Made by a program: the position numbers and the translations under genes | Shown here: positions 16,050 to 24,801 of the stretch, piece after piece | Position numbering within the stretch: position 1 is the stretch's first letter | How the letters are laid out: each line of letters starts with the position of its first letter | IMG/VR virus record: IMGVR_UViG_3300020411_000935 | Coordinates: 18,873 to 82,872 of that record | DNA: 64,000 nucleotides | Direction: 5' to 3' (one strand) | Source: a virus | The notes under the pieces: generated by a model | The model's input: only the letters and a program-made list of their open reading frames with translations | The model's database searches: none | Told to the model about the DNA's origin: nothing

Positions 16050-16507
16050 TGTTTTTTGAAAAAGTGAGTTTGGTCACGGGTGGGTTTGATCCTATCCACA
16101 GTGGTCACATACAATATTTTGCTAGAGCAAAAGATCTATCAAACTACCTAGTGGTTGGTTTGAATGGTGATCCATGGTTGACTAGAAAGAAGGGTCAGTA
16201 TTTTCAGAGTTGGACAGAGCGAGCAGATATAATAAGACATTTGGATATGGTTGACGCTGTGATATCATGGGATGATGCTGATGATTCTGCCTGTGGTGCA
16301 ATAGATAAGTGTCTTGATATAGCACAGGAAGTTATCTTTTGCAATGGTGGAGACAGAGGCAAGGGGAACACCCCAGAACTTGACAAATTCCAAAAGAATG
16401 ATAGAGTTAAGTTTGAATGGGGTATCGGTGGTACAGATAAAATGAACAGCAGTTCATGGATTCTCCACGGATACTTTGAAAGACAACGTAAACTTCTTGG
16501 CATATGA
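16049..16507 (+). CDS. Cytidylyltransferase-like protein (HxGH nucleotidyltransferase)
   Basis: 152 residues. TGGFDPIHSGHIQYFARAKD near the start is the H-x-G-H motif that binds the nucleotide phosphates in glycerol-3-phosphate cytidylyltransferase, RfaE and related enzymes. CNGGDRGKGNTPE and IGGTDKMNSSSWI fit the second half, where the family usually has the S-S-T/S loop. It should make a CDP or ADP derivative of a sugar, alcohol or cofactor precursor. It is coupled to both neighbours (TAATG and ATGA overlaps). Confidence 0.82.
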   Translation: MFFEKVSLVTGGFDPIHSGHIQYFARAKDLSNYLVVGLNGDPWLTRKKGQYFQSWTERADIIRHLDMVDAVISWDDADDSACGAIDKCLDIAQEVIFCNGGDRGKGNTPELDKFQKNDRVKFEWGIGGTDKMNSSSWILHGYFERQRKLLGI

Positions 16508-16656
16508 ATTGTTGGCACTGTCAAACTGAACTCATCTGGGGTGCGGACTTCGATGGTGCAGACTATGGATGTGAGGAAGACTATTCTATAGTCTCTACAT
16601 TTACATGTCCTAAATGTGAATCATATGTAGAAGTTTATTACCCAAATAAAAACTAA
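16504..16656 (+). CDS. 50-residue zinc-ribbon-like protein
   Basis: It starts in the stop of the preceding gene and its stop overlaps the uvsX ATG. Cys3-x2-Cys6 (CWHC) and Cys35-x2-Cys38 (CPKC) are 29 residues apart, a classic four-Cys zinc site, around an acidic middle. Coupling to uvsX suggests a small replication or recombination helper, by position only. Confidence 0.65.
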   Translation: MNCWHCQTELIWGADFDGADYGCEEDYSIVSTFTCPKCESYVEVYYPNKN

Positions 16657-17663
16657 TGGATTTTTTGAAAGACGTTATCAAGGAGATTGGAGATGATTAC
16701 GCCACGGTTGCGAACAAAATCGATGATACGGAGAGAACGGTTGACACAGGTTCTTACATACTCAACGCTCTTGTTAGTGGCAGTGTCTTCGGTGGCGTTA
16801 GTGGCAATAAGATTACAGCCATTGCTGGAGAAACCTCAACAGGAAAGACTTATTTCTCCCTCGCAATCGTCAAGAACTTCTTAGACAAGCACCCTGATGG
16901 TGGTGTCATGTATTTTGACACAGAGTCTGCAATCACAAAAGGATTGTTAGAGTCTCGTGGTATAGACTTAGAACGTGTAGGTATTATAAATGTAGTTACA
17001 ATAGAACAGTTTCGTAACAGAGCACTAACCGTCGTAGACAAATATCTTGGTTTGGAAGAATCAGATAGAAAACCTATGATGTTTGTATTAGACTCTTTGG
17101 GTATGCTCTCCACAGAGAAAGAGATCAAAGATGCACTGGATGATAAGCAAGTCCGTGACATGACTAAATCTCAACTTGTGAAGGGTGCATTTAGAATGTT
17201 AACTCTCAAATTAGGTCAAGCAAATGTCCCACTCATTGTCACAAATCACACGTATGATGTCATCGGAGCTTATGTTCCAACTAAAGAAATGGGAGGAGGT
17301 AGTGGACTCAAGTACGCAGCAAGTACAATCATATATCTCAGCAAGGGAAAAGAAAAGGATGGCACGGAAGTCGTCGGAAATATTATCAAAGCGAAGACTG
17401 TCAAGTCTCGTCTAAGTAGAGAGAATAGGCAAGTAGAGATACGTTTATTCTATGATGAACGTGGTCTGGACAGATACTATGGACTGCTAGATCTTGCAGA
17501 GAAGCATGGTGTTATAAAGAAGGTTGCTAATAGGTATGAAATTGATGGTAAGAAAGTATATGCTAAAGAGGTATACAAAAATCCTGAGAAGTATTTTACA
17601 CCAGAACTAATGCAAGCATTAGATGAAGTATCACTCAAAGAGTTTACATATGGAGGTGAATAA
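16656..17663 (+). CDS. uvsX: RecA-like recombinase UvsX
   Basis: 335 residues (T4 UvsX: 391). Walker A GETSTGKT at 58-65; Walker B in MMFVLDSLGML; VPLIVTNHTYD, then GGGSGLKYAASTIIYLSK, are the RecA/UvsX core. It coats single-stranded DNA for strand exchange and recombination-dependent replication. Its stop at 17661-17663 abuts the GTG of gene 41. Confidence 0.95.
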   Translation: MDFLKDVIKEIGDDYATVANKIDDTERTVDTGSYILNALVSGSVFGGVSGNKITAIAGETSTGKTYFSLAIVKNFLDKHPDGGVMYFDTESAITKGLLESRGIDLERVGIINVVTIEQFRNRALTVVDKYLGLEESDRKPMMFVLDSLGMLSTEKEIKDALDDKQVRDMTKSQLVKGAFRMLTLKLGQANVPLIVTNHTYDVIGAYVPTKEMGGGSGLKYAASTIIYLSKGKEKDGTEVVGNIIKAKTVKSRLSRENRQVEIRLFYDERGLDRYYGLLDLAEKHGVIKKVANRYEIDGKKVYAKEVYKNPEKYFTPELMQALDEVSLKEFTYGGE

Positions 17664-19046
17664 GTGACGGAAAGAGTTCCTCTTACCATCCTCAAAAATC
17701 TTATTCACAACGAAACATATACACGACAGGTCATACCTTTCATCGAACCTGATTATTTTGAAGAAAGGACAGATCGTATTGTTTTTGAAGAGGTTGCAAA
17801 GTTTTTGAATGAATATGATAAGACTCCTACTAAAGAGGTCTTACATATTGAGGTAGAAAAACGAGTCGATGTTACTGAGGATGAGTATAAAACTATAGAA
17901 CAACTGATATCTGCACTTGATACAGAGGTGTCAGAGTCAAAGTGGTTGCTTGATACTACAGAGGATTGGTGTAAACAGAGAGCGATATACTTAGCACTTA
18001 TCAAAAGTATACAGATTGCTGATGGACAAGATGAACACAAGAAACCAGAAGCAATCCCTGCTATACTGTCAGATGCACTGGCAGTTGGATTCGACCAACA
18101 TGTTGGTCATGATTACATAGATGATTCGGAGGATCGTTATGCTTACTACCACAGAGTCGAGAACAAAATACCATTTGATCTCGAATACTTCAACAAAATT
18201 ACCTCAGGTGGGATCTCTGATAAGACTCTCAATATCGCTCTCGCTGGTACTGGCGTTGGTAAGTCTTTATTCATGTGCCATGTTGCTAGTTCATGTCTTG
18301 TACAGGGTAAAAATGTCCTGTACATCACTCTTGAGATGGCAGAGGAGAAGATTGCAGAGAGGATAGATGCAAATCTACTTGACACAAATATAAAAGACAT
18401 TGCAGAATTACCTGAGAAAATATTCAACAAAAAGATAACAAATCTATCTAAGAAGACAGAGGGTAAGTTGATTGTCAAGGAATATCCTACTGCATCAGCA
18501 CATTGTGGACACTTCAAGTCACTATTGCAGGAGTTGAAGTTGAAAAAATCCTTCTCTCCTGATATAATATTTGTAGATTACCTAAACATTTGTGCTTCTT
18601 CTAGGTATAGAACAGCAGTAAATGTAAATTCCTATTCATATGTCAAAGCAATCGCAGAAGAACTACGAGGACTTGCTGTTGAATTTAGTCTACCAATTGT
18701 CTCAGCTACGCAAACTACTAGGTCTGGTTTTGCTAGTTCTGACCCTAATCTTACTGACACAAGTGAATCTTTTGGTCTCCCTGCCACTGCTGATCTTATG
18801 TTTGCTCTTATTAGCACAGAAGAGTTGGAGGGACTTAATCAAATAATGGTCAAACAGTTGAAGAATAGATACAATGATCCGACAATCAACAAAAGATTTG
18901 TCGTAGGCATTGACAGAGCAAAGATGCGACTGTATGATGTAGAACAGGGAGCACAGCAAGATATTGTTGAAGACATAGAAGTTGTGCAACACAATAAAAA
19001 AGAACAATCACAATCCAAATCTAAATTCGATGACTTCAAATTTTGA
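17664..19046 (+). CDS. 41: Replicative DNA helicase gp41 (DnaB-like)
   Basis: 460 residues (T4: 475), GTG start directly after uvsX. Walker A GTGVGKS at 195-201; IIFVDYLNICAS is the Walker B strand; LPIVSATQTTRSGF carries the sensor Gln; MVKQLKNRYNDPTINKRFVV is the helicase C-terminal signature. It unwinds DNA ahead of gp43 as a hexamer with primase gp61, encoded here at 31.0 kb. It overlaps mazG by 17 bases. Confidence 0.95.
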   Translation: MTERVPLTILKNLIHNETYTRQVIPFIEPDYFEERTDRIVFEEVAKFLNEYDKTPTKEVLHIEVEKRVDVTEDEYKTIEQLISALDTEVSESKWLLDTTEDWCKQRAIYLALIKSIQIADGQDEHKKPEAIPAILSDALAVGFDQHVGHDYIDDSEDRYAYYHRVENKIPFDLEYFNKITSGGISDKTLNIALAGTGVGKSLFMCHVASSCLVQGKNVLYITLEMAEEKIAERIDANLLDTNIKDIAELPEKIFNKKITNLSKKTEGKLIVKEYPTASAHCGHFKSLLQELKLKKSFSPDIIFVDYLNICASSRYRTAVNVNSYSYVKAIAEELRGLAVEFSLPIVSATQTTRSGFASSDPNLTDTSESFGLPATADLMFALISTEELEGLNQIMVKQLKNRYNDPTINKRFVVGIDRAKMRLYDVEQGAQQDIVEDIEVVQHNKKEQSQSKSKFDDFKF

Positions 19047-19434
19047 TAAGTATGTTCGCTTCGTAAATCAAGTTACGAGTGACGAATCTAAAGATGCTGT
19101 AGCATTCATGAACCGTATACAAGACCTGAAGGAGCAGAAGACTGAAATGCATCGTCTTTTGACAGGAGCAGTAGGTGTATGTTCTGAAGGTGGAGAGTTT
19201 TTAGAGATAGTAAAGAAGATGATATTCCAAGGCAAACCATGGGATGAGGCAAATATACGTCATCTCAAGATAGAACTAGGAGATATCATGTGGTATGTTG
19301 CACAGTGCTGCATGGCATTAGATGTACCTCTTGAGGAGATAACTGACATGAATATTGATAAGTTATCTAAGAGATACCCTAACGGTATGTTCCAAGAGTA
19401 CTATTCGGAGAACAGAAAGGAAGGTGACCTCTAG
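19030..19434 (+). CDS. mazG: MazG-like nucleotide pyrophosphohydrolase
   Basis: 134 residues from ATG 19030. VGVCSEGGEFLEIVKKMIFQ gives the E-x-x-E helix and IELGDIMWYVAQC the E-x-x-D helix that bind magnesium in all-alpha NTP pyrophosphatases. Phage MazG has been proposed to cut ppGpp or deoxynucleoside triphosphates, changing host growth state or recycling nucleotides. A longer start at 18982 would lie wholly inside gene 41 and looks unlikely. Confidence 0.92.
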   Translation: MTSNFDKYVRFVNQVTSDESKDAVAFMNRIQDLKEQKTEMHRLLTGAVGVCSEGGEFLEIVKKMIFQGKPWDEANIRHLKIELGDIMWYVAQCCMALDVPLEEITDMNIDKLSKRYPNGMFQEYYSENRKEGDL

Positions 19435-20119
19435 TTATTGTATAACTTGTCTTAAGATAGGCGACAAATTTGACCATTCATATGTGAATAATCTTTATGG
19501 TATGATAAGTCGCCAGTCTGATGCAGATTTTTATTGCTTTACGGATGATCCTGAGGGGATTGATCCTAAGGTAAATGTTGTAGAGATAGACGCTAGTGAG
19601 TATCAATCATGGGATAACTGGTGGGCAGCGTGGTGGAAGATAGTACTCTTCGTTCGTCCTGAGTTAGAACAGTATAGCAGAAAGATCTTTTTTGACCTAG
19701 ATGTTATCATTCACGGAAATATCTCACAAGTACTTGACTTTGATAGTAACTTTGCATTAGTATACAGTACATGGAAGGGAGTTCCCTTCAAAATGAAGTA
19801 CCCACACAAGAGTTTATTCAACTCAAGTGTTATAGTTTGGAAAGACGCTACGTCAATCTATGAGTATTTTATGCAAAACGCAAAACATTATGTGTCTAAA
19901 TATGCAGGAACGGATGATTTCTACCACAACGAAGGAATCAAGAGAGAACAACTACCGCACTGCATATATTCCTACAGGGATGGAGAGAAACCAAATCAAT
20001 TGAACAGTTTTATTTTGAGACAGAACAAAGCAATAGCACTCCTACATCAGAGACCAAAGAATCATGAATTGAGTGAATCAGAACATCCAATAGTGAAACA
20101 CTGGAACGTTTATATATAA
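19424..20119 (+). CDS. Putative glycosyltransferase with D-x-D motif
   Basis: 231 residues from GTG 19424, which has AAGGA just upstream inside mazG. YRNKIF-type strand here reads YSRKIFFDLDVIIHGNI, with D-L-D as the metal-binding D-x-D of GT-A enzymes; SLFNSSVIVWK and a late HWNVYI fit a GT8-like or related fold. It transfers a sugar from a nucleotide donor, acceptor unknown. It lies far from the glycan cluster. Confidence 0.75.
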   Translation: MTSSYCITCLKIGDKFDHSYVNNLYGMISRQSDADFYCFTDDPEGIDPKVNVVEIDASEYQSWDNWWAAWWKIVLFVRPELEQYSRKIFFDLDVIIHGNISQVLDFDSNFALVYSTWKGVPFKMKYPHKSLFNSSVIVWKDATSIYEYFMQNAKHYVSKYAGTDDFYHNEGIKREQLPHCIYSYRDGEKPNQLNSFILRQNKAIALLHQRPKNHELSESEHPIVKHWNVYI

Positions 20120-20188
20120 ACGTACGAGGAGTGATGCTGCCTGTCCAAAAAAGATCGTCGTTCAACAACTTTATAATCAAAAAACATT

Positions 20189-20443
20189 ATGTCTTTTGTT
20201 AATCCTAAGTGGTTCGAGCGTTTTCCTCGCACCATTACTAAAGCAGTTACATGGCGTAGCTGGATGATGGTTACTAACAGTGTAATCGGTTGGATCGTTT
20301 CGGGTGATCCTTGGAAAGGTCTTACAATCGGACTTATGGCACTCGTCATAAACTCCACACTTTATATTCTACATGAGCGTCTCTGGAACAGAAACGACTG
20401 GCAGCGTAGAACAACTTCTGCTACAGAGAAAGTTTACATCTAA
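20189..20443 (+). CDS. DUF2061 membrane protein
   Basis: 84 residues. RTITKAVTWRSWMMVTNSVI and ILHERLWNRNDWQ are the two signatures of DUF2061, with two hydrophobic helices between (SVIGWIVSGDPWKG, LTIGLMALVINSTLYI). The family is of unknown function in bacterial membranes and is seen in cyanophages. A TATAAT at 20172-20177 lies just upstream, without a -35. Confidence 0.85.
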   Translation: MSFVNPKWFERFPRTITKAVTWRSWMMVTNSVIGWIVSGDPWKGLTIGLMALVINSTLYILHERLWNRNDWQRRTTSATEKVYI

Positions 20444-20456
20444 TAAATACTATTAG
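20440..20456 (+). promoter_or_regulatory. Late-like box AATAAATA inside a small hairpin
   Basis: CTAATA (20440-20445), loop AATAC, TATTAG (20451-20456); AATAAATA (20442-20449) lies within it. It stands about 25 bases before the TRAP-like gene, whose Shine-Dalgarno is AAGGGG. Confidence 0.4.
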
Positions 20457-20481
20457 TAAAACTATTCCTAAGGGGTAATTT

Positions 20482-21441
20482 ATGAAAACAATTAGATGGG
20501 TTCTAGCACACGAACCAATTGAATTGTTTCTAAGAGCTGCGAGAAAGTTCAAGGCATCTATGGAAGCAATCGCACCAGGTGCTCTGAACATCGAAATTCT
20601 TACACTCTCTGAGTACGCTGAGAAGTATAATAACGGTGAGTCAATTACTAAGCACGACTTACTAGATCTAATGGCAGAAGGGAAGATTGAGGTTTCCCAG
20701 ATGTACACCTCAACATTAGGTCGTAAGCACAACAAAGATTTCTGGGCATTAGATATGCCATTCTTGTTCCGTGATCATGATCACGCAAGTCATGTCTTTG
20801 AAGGTCCTATTGGTAAGTCACTACTTGATGGTTTAGCAGATCCTGCTAAAGGTGAAAAGGGCGGAGTAAAAGGTTTAGCGTTCACATACTCAGGTGGATA
20901 CAGAAACATCCCTGCAAACGCAGAAATACATAAGATCGAAGACTTTGAAGGACTTGAGTTACGTTGTAACAAATCTCCTATCGCTATTGAAACTCTAGAA
21001 TGCGTTGGTGCTAAGACAGTTCCAATCGAATTAGAGCAAATCAACGAAGGAGTTCAGTCTGGAATTATCGTTGGTGGAGAGTCAACATACCCTCGCTTCT
21101 TTGGATTGAAGCAGAATGAGTGTATGAATACAATCAACGACACATCACACAGTCTATTCCTTACATCAATCATTGTAAGTGAAGAGTTCTGGAACTCTCT
21201 AGACAAAGATCTTCAAGATAAGATCCAAGACGCATCATTCGATGCTGCTAGAGCAGAAAGAGTTTGGTCTGTGGAAGACATTGACTTAGTCAAGTCTGCA
21301 TGTGCCGATGAGAACATCAACGTTGTCACTATGAGCGACGAAGAGAAGTCTAGATTCAAAGAAAAGACAGCATACATCTATGACAAGTATGCACACTTGT
21401 TCCCAGAGGGACTTGTGGATTCTATAAAAGAAACAAAATAA
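20482..21441 (+). CDS. TRAP-type solute-binding protein (DctP-like) without signal peptide
   Basis: 319 residues. The fold is recognisable from MPFLFRDHDHASHVFEGPIG, LAFTYSGGYRNIPAN, and GLELRCNKSPIAIETLECVG followed by GAKTVPIELEQINEGVQSG, which in DctP proteins binds a carboxylate with a conserved Arg. Bacterial members are periplasmic; this one begins MKTIRWVLAHEPIELFLRAA with no hydrophobic leader, so it should stay in the cytoplasm or enter the virion. It is a stand-alone gene with its own leader and terminator. Confidence 0.85.
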   Translation: MKTIRWVLAHEPIELFLRAARKFKASMEAIAPGALNIEILTLSEYAEKYNNGESITKHDLLDLMAEGKIEVSQMYTSTLGRKHNKDFWALDMPFLFRDHDHASHVFEGPIGKSLLDGLADPAKGEKGGVKGLAFTYSGGYRNIPANAEIHKIEDFEGLELRCNKSPIAIETLECVGAKTVPIELEQINEGVQSGIIVGGESTYPRFFGLKQNECMNTINDTSHSLFLTSIIVSEEFWNSLDKDLQDKIQDASFDAARAERVWSVEDIDLVKSACADENINVVTMSDEEKSRFKEKTAYIYDKYAHLFPEGLVDSIKETK

Positions 21442-21463
21442 ATTCCACAGTGCATGGAATCCT

Positions 21464-21489
21464 AGGGAGTCTTCGGACTCCCTTTTTTT
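21464..21489 (+). terminator. Intrinsic terminator with TTCG loop
   Basis: AGGGAGTC (21464-21471), TTCG, GACTCCCT (21476-21483) and a run of seven T (21483-21489). A C(UUCG)G tetraloop on an 8 bp stem with a U-tract is very stable. It isolates the TRAP-like gene from the PP-loop genes. Confidence 0.9.
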
Positions 21490-21520
21490 GTGTCTATATA
21501 CTACATGGGATCCTTTTATA

Positions 21521-22591
21521 ATGCAATTTCTTGAGTGGCCATCTCAATATCTCTCTAGTGCAAAGTATTTTGATACTCCTAGGTATCAAATGTTCTTTCT
21601 GAAAGAAGAGAATGAATTGAACAGATGGATGGGCATGAGATGTATATGTAGAGCAGGATTATTACCAACAAAAAGAAATTACACAGTTATATCACCACTA
21701 CCAGATTTTGTAGACAATAATTTTCACACTGATATGACTATAGATGATTGCTGTAGAGATGCAGCAGATCTATGTGTCGAATATGCTGACGGTAGAACGA
21801 TAAATCTCTTGTGGTCTGGTGGTATTGATAGTACTACTGTATTCTATGCCTTACACAACACAGGTCTTACCATAAATGTACACTGTGACCCTCAGGTAGA
21901 GAAGGAAGCACCATTCATATTCAGTAAACTAGATGAGTATGTCAATATGAATGTTATCATGCACCACCATGACAATACTCAAGACTGTGCACCCTATGAA
22001 GCAGGGATGAGTGTAAGGAAGGGAGTACAACCTTACATAAACGAGGACAATATATTTGTAACAGGTGAGATTGGTGATCAAATATTTGGTACAGGTAAGA
22101 TATTTGCTTTTCCACCAGACAAATGGGACAGAGATTACAGGGAGAGTATACCTGAGAGGATAGATGAACTGACTTATGACACTATGCACTATGCCTTGAA
22201 CAAAGAAGGTGCTAGTCTAAAGCAATGGATGTGGGCAGGAAGTTATATGTTCAAATATCAAACAGCAGCAGTCCGTAGCATCAGATACTATGGTGCTGTA
22301 GCACCGTTTGCTCCATATAATAATTGCTTCCACTTCTTTGATACACCTAACTGGAATAGATATGGACATACTAATCAAGATGAGAACAGTTCTTGGCAGA
22401 AACCAAAGGAGTATAAGATGCCACTCAAACAGTGGATATATGAACAGAATGGTGATGAATATTATAGAGATAACAAACTAAAGTTTCCATCATCTAATAG
22501 AAAGAGATTATATAACAATGATCTTGATGGTTTGCATGACAATGAGGAGTGGTTTGCACTTCAGAAGTCTGTCTTTGGGGGTAATATGTAG
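21521..22591 (+). CDS. Asparagine-synthase-like PP-loop ATPase, first of a tandem pair
   Basis: 356 residues from ATG 21521; a TTG at 21488 lies in the terminator and is rejected. INLLWSGGIDSTTVFYAL holds the S-G-G-x-D-S PP-loop that binds ATP and adenylates a substrate; FVTGEIGDQIFGTG matches the second loop of asparagine synthetase (usually GEGADELFGGY). There is no N-terminal glutaminase domain, so ammonia or another nucleophile must be supplied otherwise. It overlaps its paralogue by one base. Confidence 0.8.
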   Translation: MQFLEWPSQYLSSAKYFDTPRYQMFFLKEENELNRWMGMRCICRAGLLPTKRNYTVISPLPDFVDNNFHTDMTIDDCCRDAADLCVEYADGRTINLLWSGGIDSTTVFYALHNTGLTINVHCDPQVEKEAPFIFSKLDEYVNMNVIMHHHDNTQDCAPYEAGMSVRKGVQPYINEDNIFVTGEIGDQIFGTGKIFAFPPDKWDRDYRESIPERIDELTYDTMHYALNKEGASLKQWMWAGSYMFKYQTAAVRSIRYYGAVAPFAPYNNCFHFFDTPNWNRYGHTNQDENSSWQKPKEYKMPLKQWIYEQNGDEYYRDNKLKFPSSNRKRLYNNDLDGLHDNEEWFALQKSVFGGNM

Positions 22592-23793
22592 TGGGATATC
22601 AAGAACTAGATGAAAATATATTAGAGTCTATGCATCCAGACCGTAACGCTCATTCATGGTCTGAAGATGGTAGTCTTGAACCTCCTTATGATTATAAATG
22701 GAGCACTGAATATATGCCTAGGGGTTTGAAAAACAAGGAGGGGAAGGGATGGTATTATAAAGGTAATTTTACTAACAAAGAGAACGCACTCAACAGATAT
22801 TTTAGGACTAGATGTGTATGTAGGAGAGGTAAAATTGTACCCAAACACCCATACAAAATAATATCACCACTACCTACCAACCTTCACACTGATATGTCAT
22901 TTGATAATGTGTGTGAGGATGCTGTCAACGTTATCAATGATAATTCTAATGGAAGAAAGATAAACTTATTATGGTCAGGTGGTATTGATAGCACCACTGC
23001 ACTATATGCTTTTGCTAGAACAAATATACCAATCAATGTACACTACGATGTCTCAGCAAAGAATGAGTGTACAACAGGGTGGAATGATCTAGAGACAGGT
23101 AAGTTTAGTAACATAACTGCTATCAATCATGGATACGTCAACGAAAGATTTGCTCTTAGAACTCCTCTGATTCCATACGTAAAAGATACTAACAATTTAT
23201 TTGTCACAGGTGAGATAGGAGACAATATAATGGGTTCAGCAAGAGTATTTTTATACCCACAAGAAGTTAGAAATGATCATTTCAATAAGGTAATTCCTGA
23301 TTGGGTGGCAGAAATATGCCATCAGTCATTGATGTGTGTTCTGAACAAGAAAGATGTTAGTCTAAAGCAATGGACTTGGGCATGGTGTTTCATGATCAAG
23401 TATCAGTACTGTCAGGTCAGATGTCATGAACAATATAATATAGCACCTTATCCACCACTCAATAATGCGTTTCACTTCTTTGATACACCTAACTTTCAGA
23501 GGTGGGCGGTCACAAATCAGGACTATATAAACAGTTGGCAAGAAATACCTGAGTATAAGATGCCATTGAAACAGTTTATATACGAGCAGAATGGTGATAA
23601 GTTTTATAGAGATCATAAACTAAAGACCCCATCATCTAATAGACGTAGGGTACAAGGAGGATTCAATTTTGAAGATCAGGTCACTGGACTTGAATTGAAC
23701 GACGAATATATAAGAGTGATAAAGAAAACCTTTGGAGCAAATACTCCAGATGTAAAGGGGTTCTCTAGAGAAGAAAGAAAAAACATGTACTAA
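22591..23793 (+). CDS. Asparagine-synthase-like PP-loop ATPase, second of a tandem pair
   Basis: 400 residues, GTG start at 22591 inside the stop of the first copy. It has INLLWSGGIDSTTALYAFAR (PP-loop), FVTGEIGDNIMGSA, and a C-terminal segment YKMPLKQFIYEQNGDKFYRD that is nearly the same as YKMPLKQWIYEQNGDEYYRD in the first copy. The duplication is old: the loops and ends are conserved, the rest has diverged. A paired enzyme or one catalytic plus one regulatory subunit is possible. Confidence 0.8.
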   Translation: MGYQELDENILESMHPDRNAHSWSEDGSLEPPYDYKWSTEYMPRGLKNKEGKGWYYKGNFTNKENALNRYFRTRCVCRRGKIVPKHPYKIISPLPTNLHTDMSFDNVCEDAVNVINDNSNGRKINLLWSGGIDSTTALYAFARTNIPINVHYDVSAKNECTTGWNDLETGKFSNITAINHGYVNERFALRTPLIPYVKDTNNLFVTGEIGDNIMGSARVFLYPQEVRNDHFNKVIPDWVAEICHQSLMCVLNKKDVSLKQWTWAWCFMIKYQYCQVRCHEQYNIAPYPPLNNAFHFFDTPNFQRWAVTNQDYINSWQEIPEYKMPLKQFIYEQNGDKFYRDHKLKTPSSNRRRVQGGFNFEDQVTGLELNDEYIRVIKKTFGANTPDVKGFSREERKNMY

Positions 23794-24614
23794 TGATAGA
23801 CAGAGGTAAACAATTTGAATTTGCTGTCATGAAGTCTGCTTATAGTAGGATAAGAAACCCTAGTCTTACTAAGCAATCCATGCTGGCATTTTTTAATGGT
23901 CAACCTATAGAAGCTAATGTACAAAATGCAGCAGATAAAATGGTGGATAGGATAGGTGGGAGTAGAAATACTATTAGAGGTAATGATCCATTCTATGACT
24001 CTTTTATATTGATGGGTGGACAAAGACCTGAACCAAAAACAGATATCATATTCAGAAAAAATGGTGTCAAACATAGATGTTCTCTGAAATATGGTGGTAG
24101 GTTTCAATTATCTTCTGCTGGTATAGAGAGTACTGTAAAGGTAATGAATGATGTGCTAACAAAAGTATCCTTTAGTGGGGGTCTTGGTGGGTTGCAAGTA
24201 AAGAAAGTTGCCTCAGTGCTATCAGAACTATCAGAAGTATTTGAAGGACCTAAAAGACAAGAGAAACCTATAATGGATAGACTTATGAGAGAAGCAAAGA
24301 AGGAGGGTGGTATAAATGAAACGTTGCAAGATATACTAGGGTCAAGAAAAATGCCAGATGGATCAAAAGTATTTCAAACATTCAAGGAAGAGTTAGTCAG
24401 GGAAGCATTGACAGGTAGAATTATGTTTGGTGTCAACAATGATAAGACTGCTAACTTTATATTGACTGATAGCTATCTACGTAGGATAGATGCTACACTT
24501 GTAAGAGAGGTCACATCAAAGACCTATGTGGATATTCGACCCAAAGGTCGAGGACTAACTAAGGAGGGTATTAAATTAAATGAAGCAGTCGTCCGAATTG
24601 AATCAATTGATTGA
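23793..24614 (+). CDS. Hypothetical protein, possible PD-(D/E)XK nuclease fold
   Basis: 273 residues; the ATG overlaps the preceding stop. RPEPKTDIIFRKNGVKHRCS then LKYGGRFQLSSAG resembles a D-x(n)-S-L-K nuclease core (Asp on one strand, Lys on the next), and the flanking sequence is helical and basic. The evidence is only this motif. It could instead be a structural protein, since it leads into the head-protein-like genes. Its end overlaps the next gene by 35 bases. Confidence 0.5.
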   Translation: MIDRGKQFEFAVMKSAYSRIRNPSLTKQSMLAFFNGQPIEANVQNAADKMVDRIGGSRNTIRGNDPFYDSFILMGGQRPEPKTDIIFRKNGVKHRCSLKYGGRFQLSSAGIESTVKVMNDVLTKVSFSGGLGGLQVKKVASVLSELSEVFEGPKRQEKPIMDRLMREAKKEGGINETLQDILGSRKMPDGSKVFQTFKEELVREALTGRIMFGVNNDKTANFILTDSYLRRIDATLVREVTSKTYVDIRPKGRGLTKEGIKLNEAVVRIESID

Positions 24615-24801
24615 TGAGTTGATCGAGGTCTATAAGGTACAGAAGACTCGTCGAAAACAAATCATGGTTAAAGAAGTTGAAGACTTCCAACGCTTTTTCT
24701 ATGCTATAACTGGAGCCATAGATAAATATAAGCAAATGCAATATGTTGGACTGCATTATATTGAATCCAACAAAAAATCAATCTACGAAAAATTGAAGTG
24801 A
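24580..24801 (+). CDS. 73-residue helical hypothetical protein
   Basis: Charged helices: LNQLIDELIEVYKVQKTRRK then VEDFQRFFYAITGAIDKYKQ, probably coiled coil. Nested between two overlapping neighbours (start inside the nuclease-like gene, GTGA overlap with the next). Function unknown; T4-like phages often have short helical scaffold proteins in such places. Confidence 0.55.
   Translation: MKQSSELNQLIDELIEVYKVQKTRRKQIMVKEVEDFQRFFYAITGAIDKYKQMQYVGLHYIESNKKSIYEKLK

Noticed and set aside
20134-20194. Short frame beginning GTGATGCTGCCT after a GAGGAG sequence
   Set aside because: Only about 23 residues, ends inside the DUF2061 gene and has no hydrophobic or other pattern; the GAGGAG alone is not enough.
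21517-21522. TATAAT overlapping the ATG of the first PP-loop gene
   Set aside because: Its last two bases are part of the start codon and it has no -35, so it cannot be an ordinary promoter for that gene.
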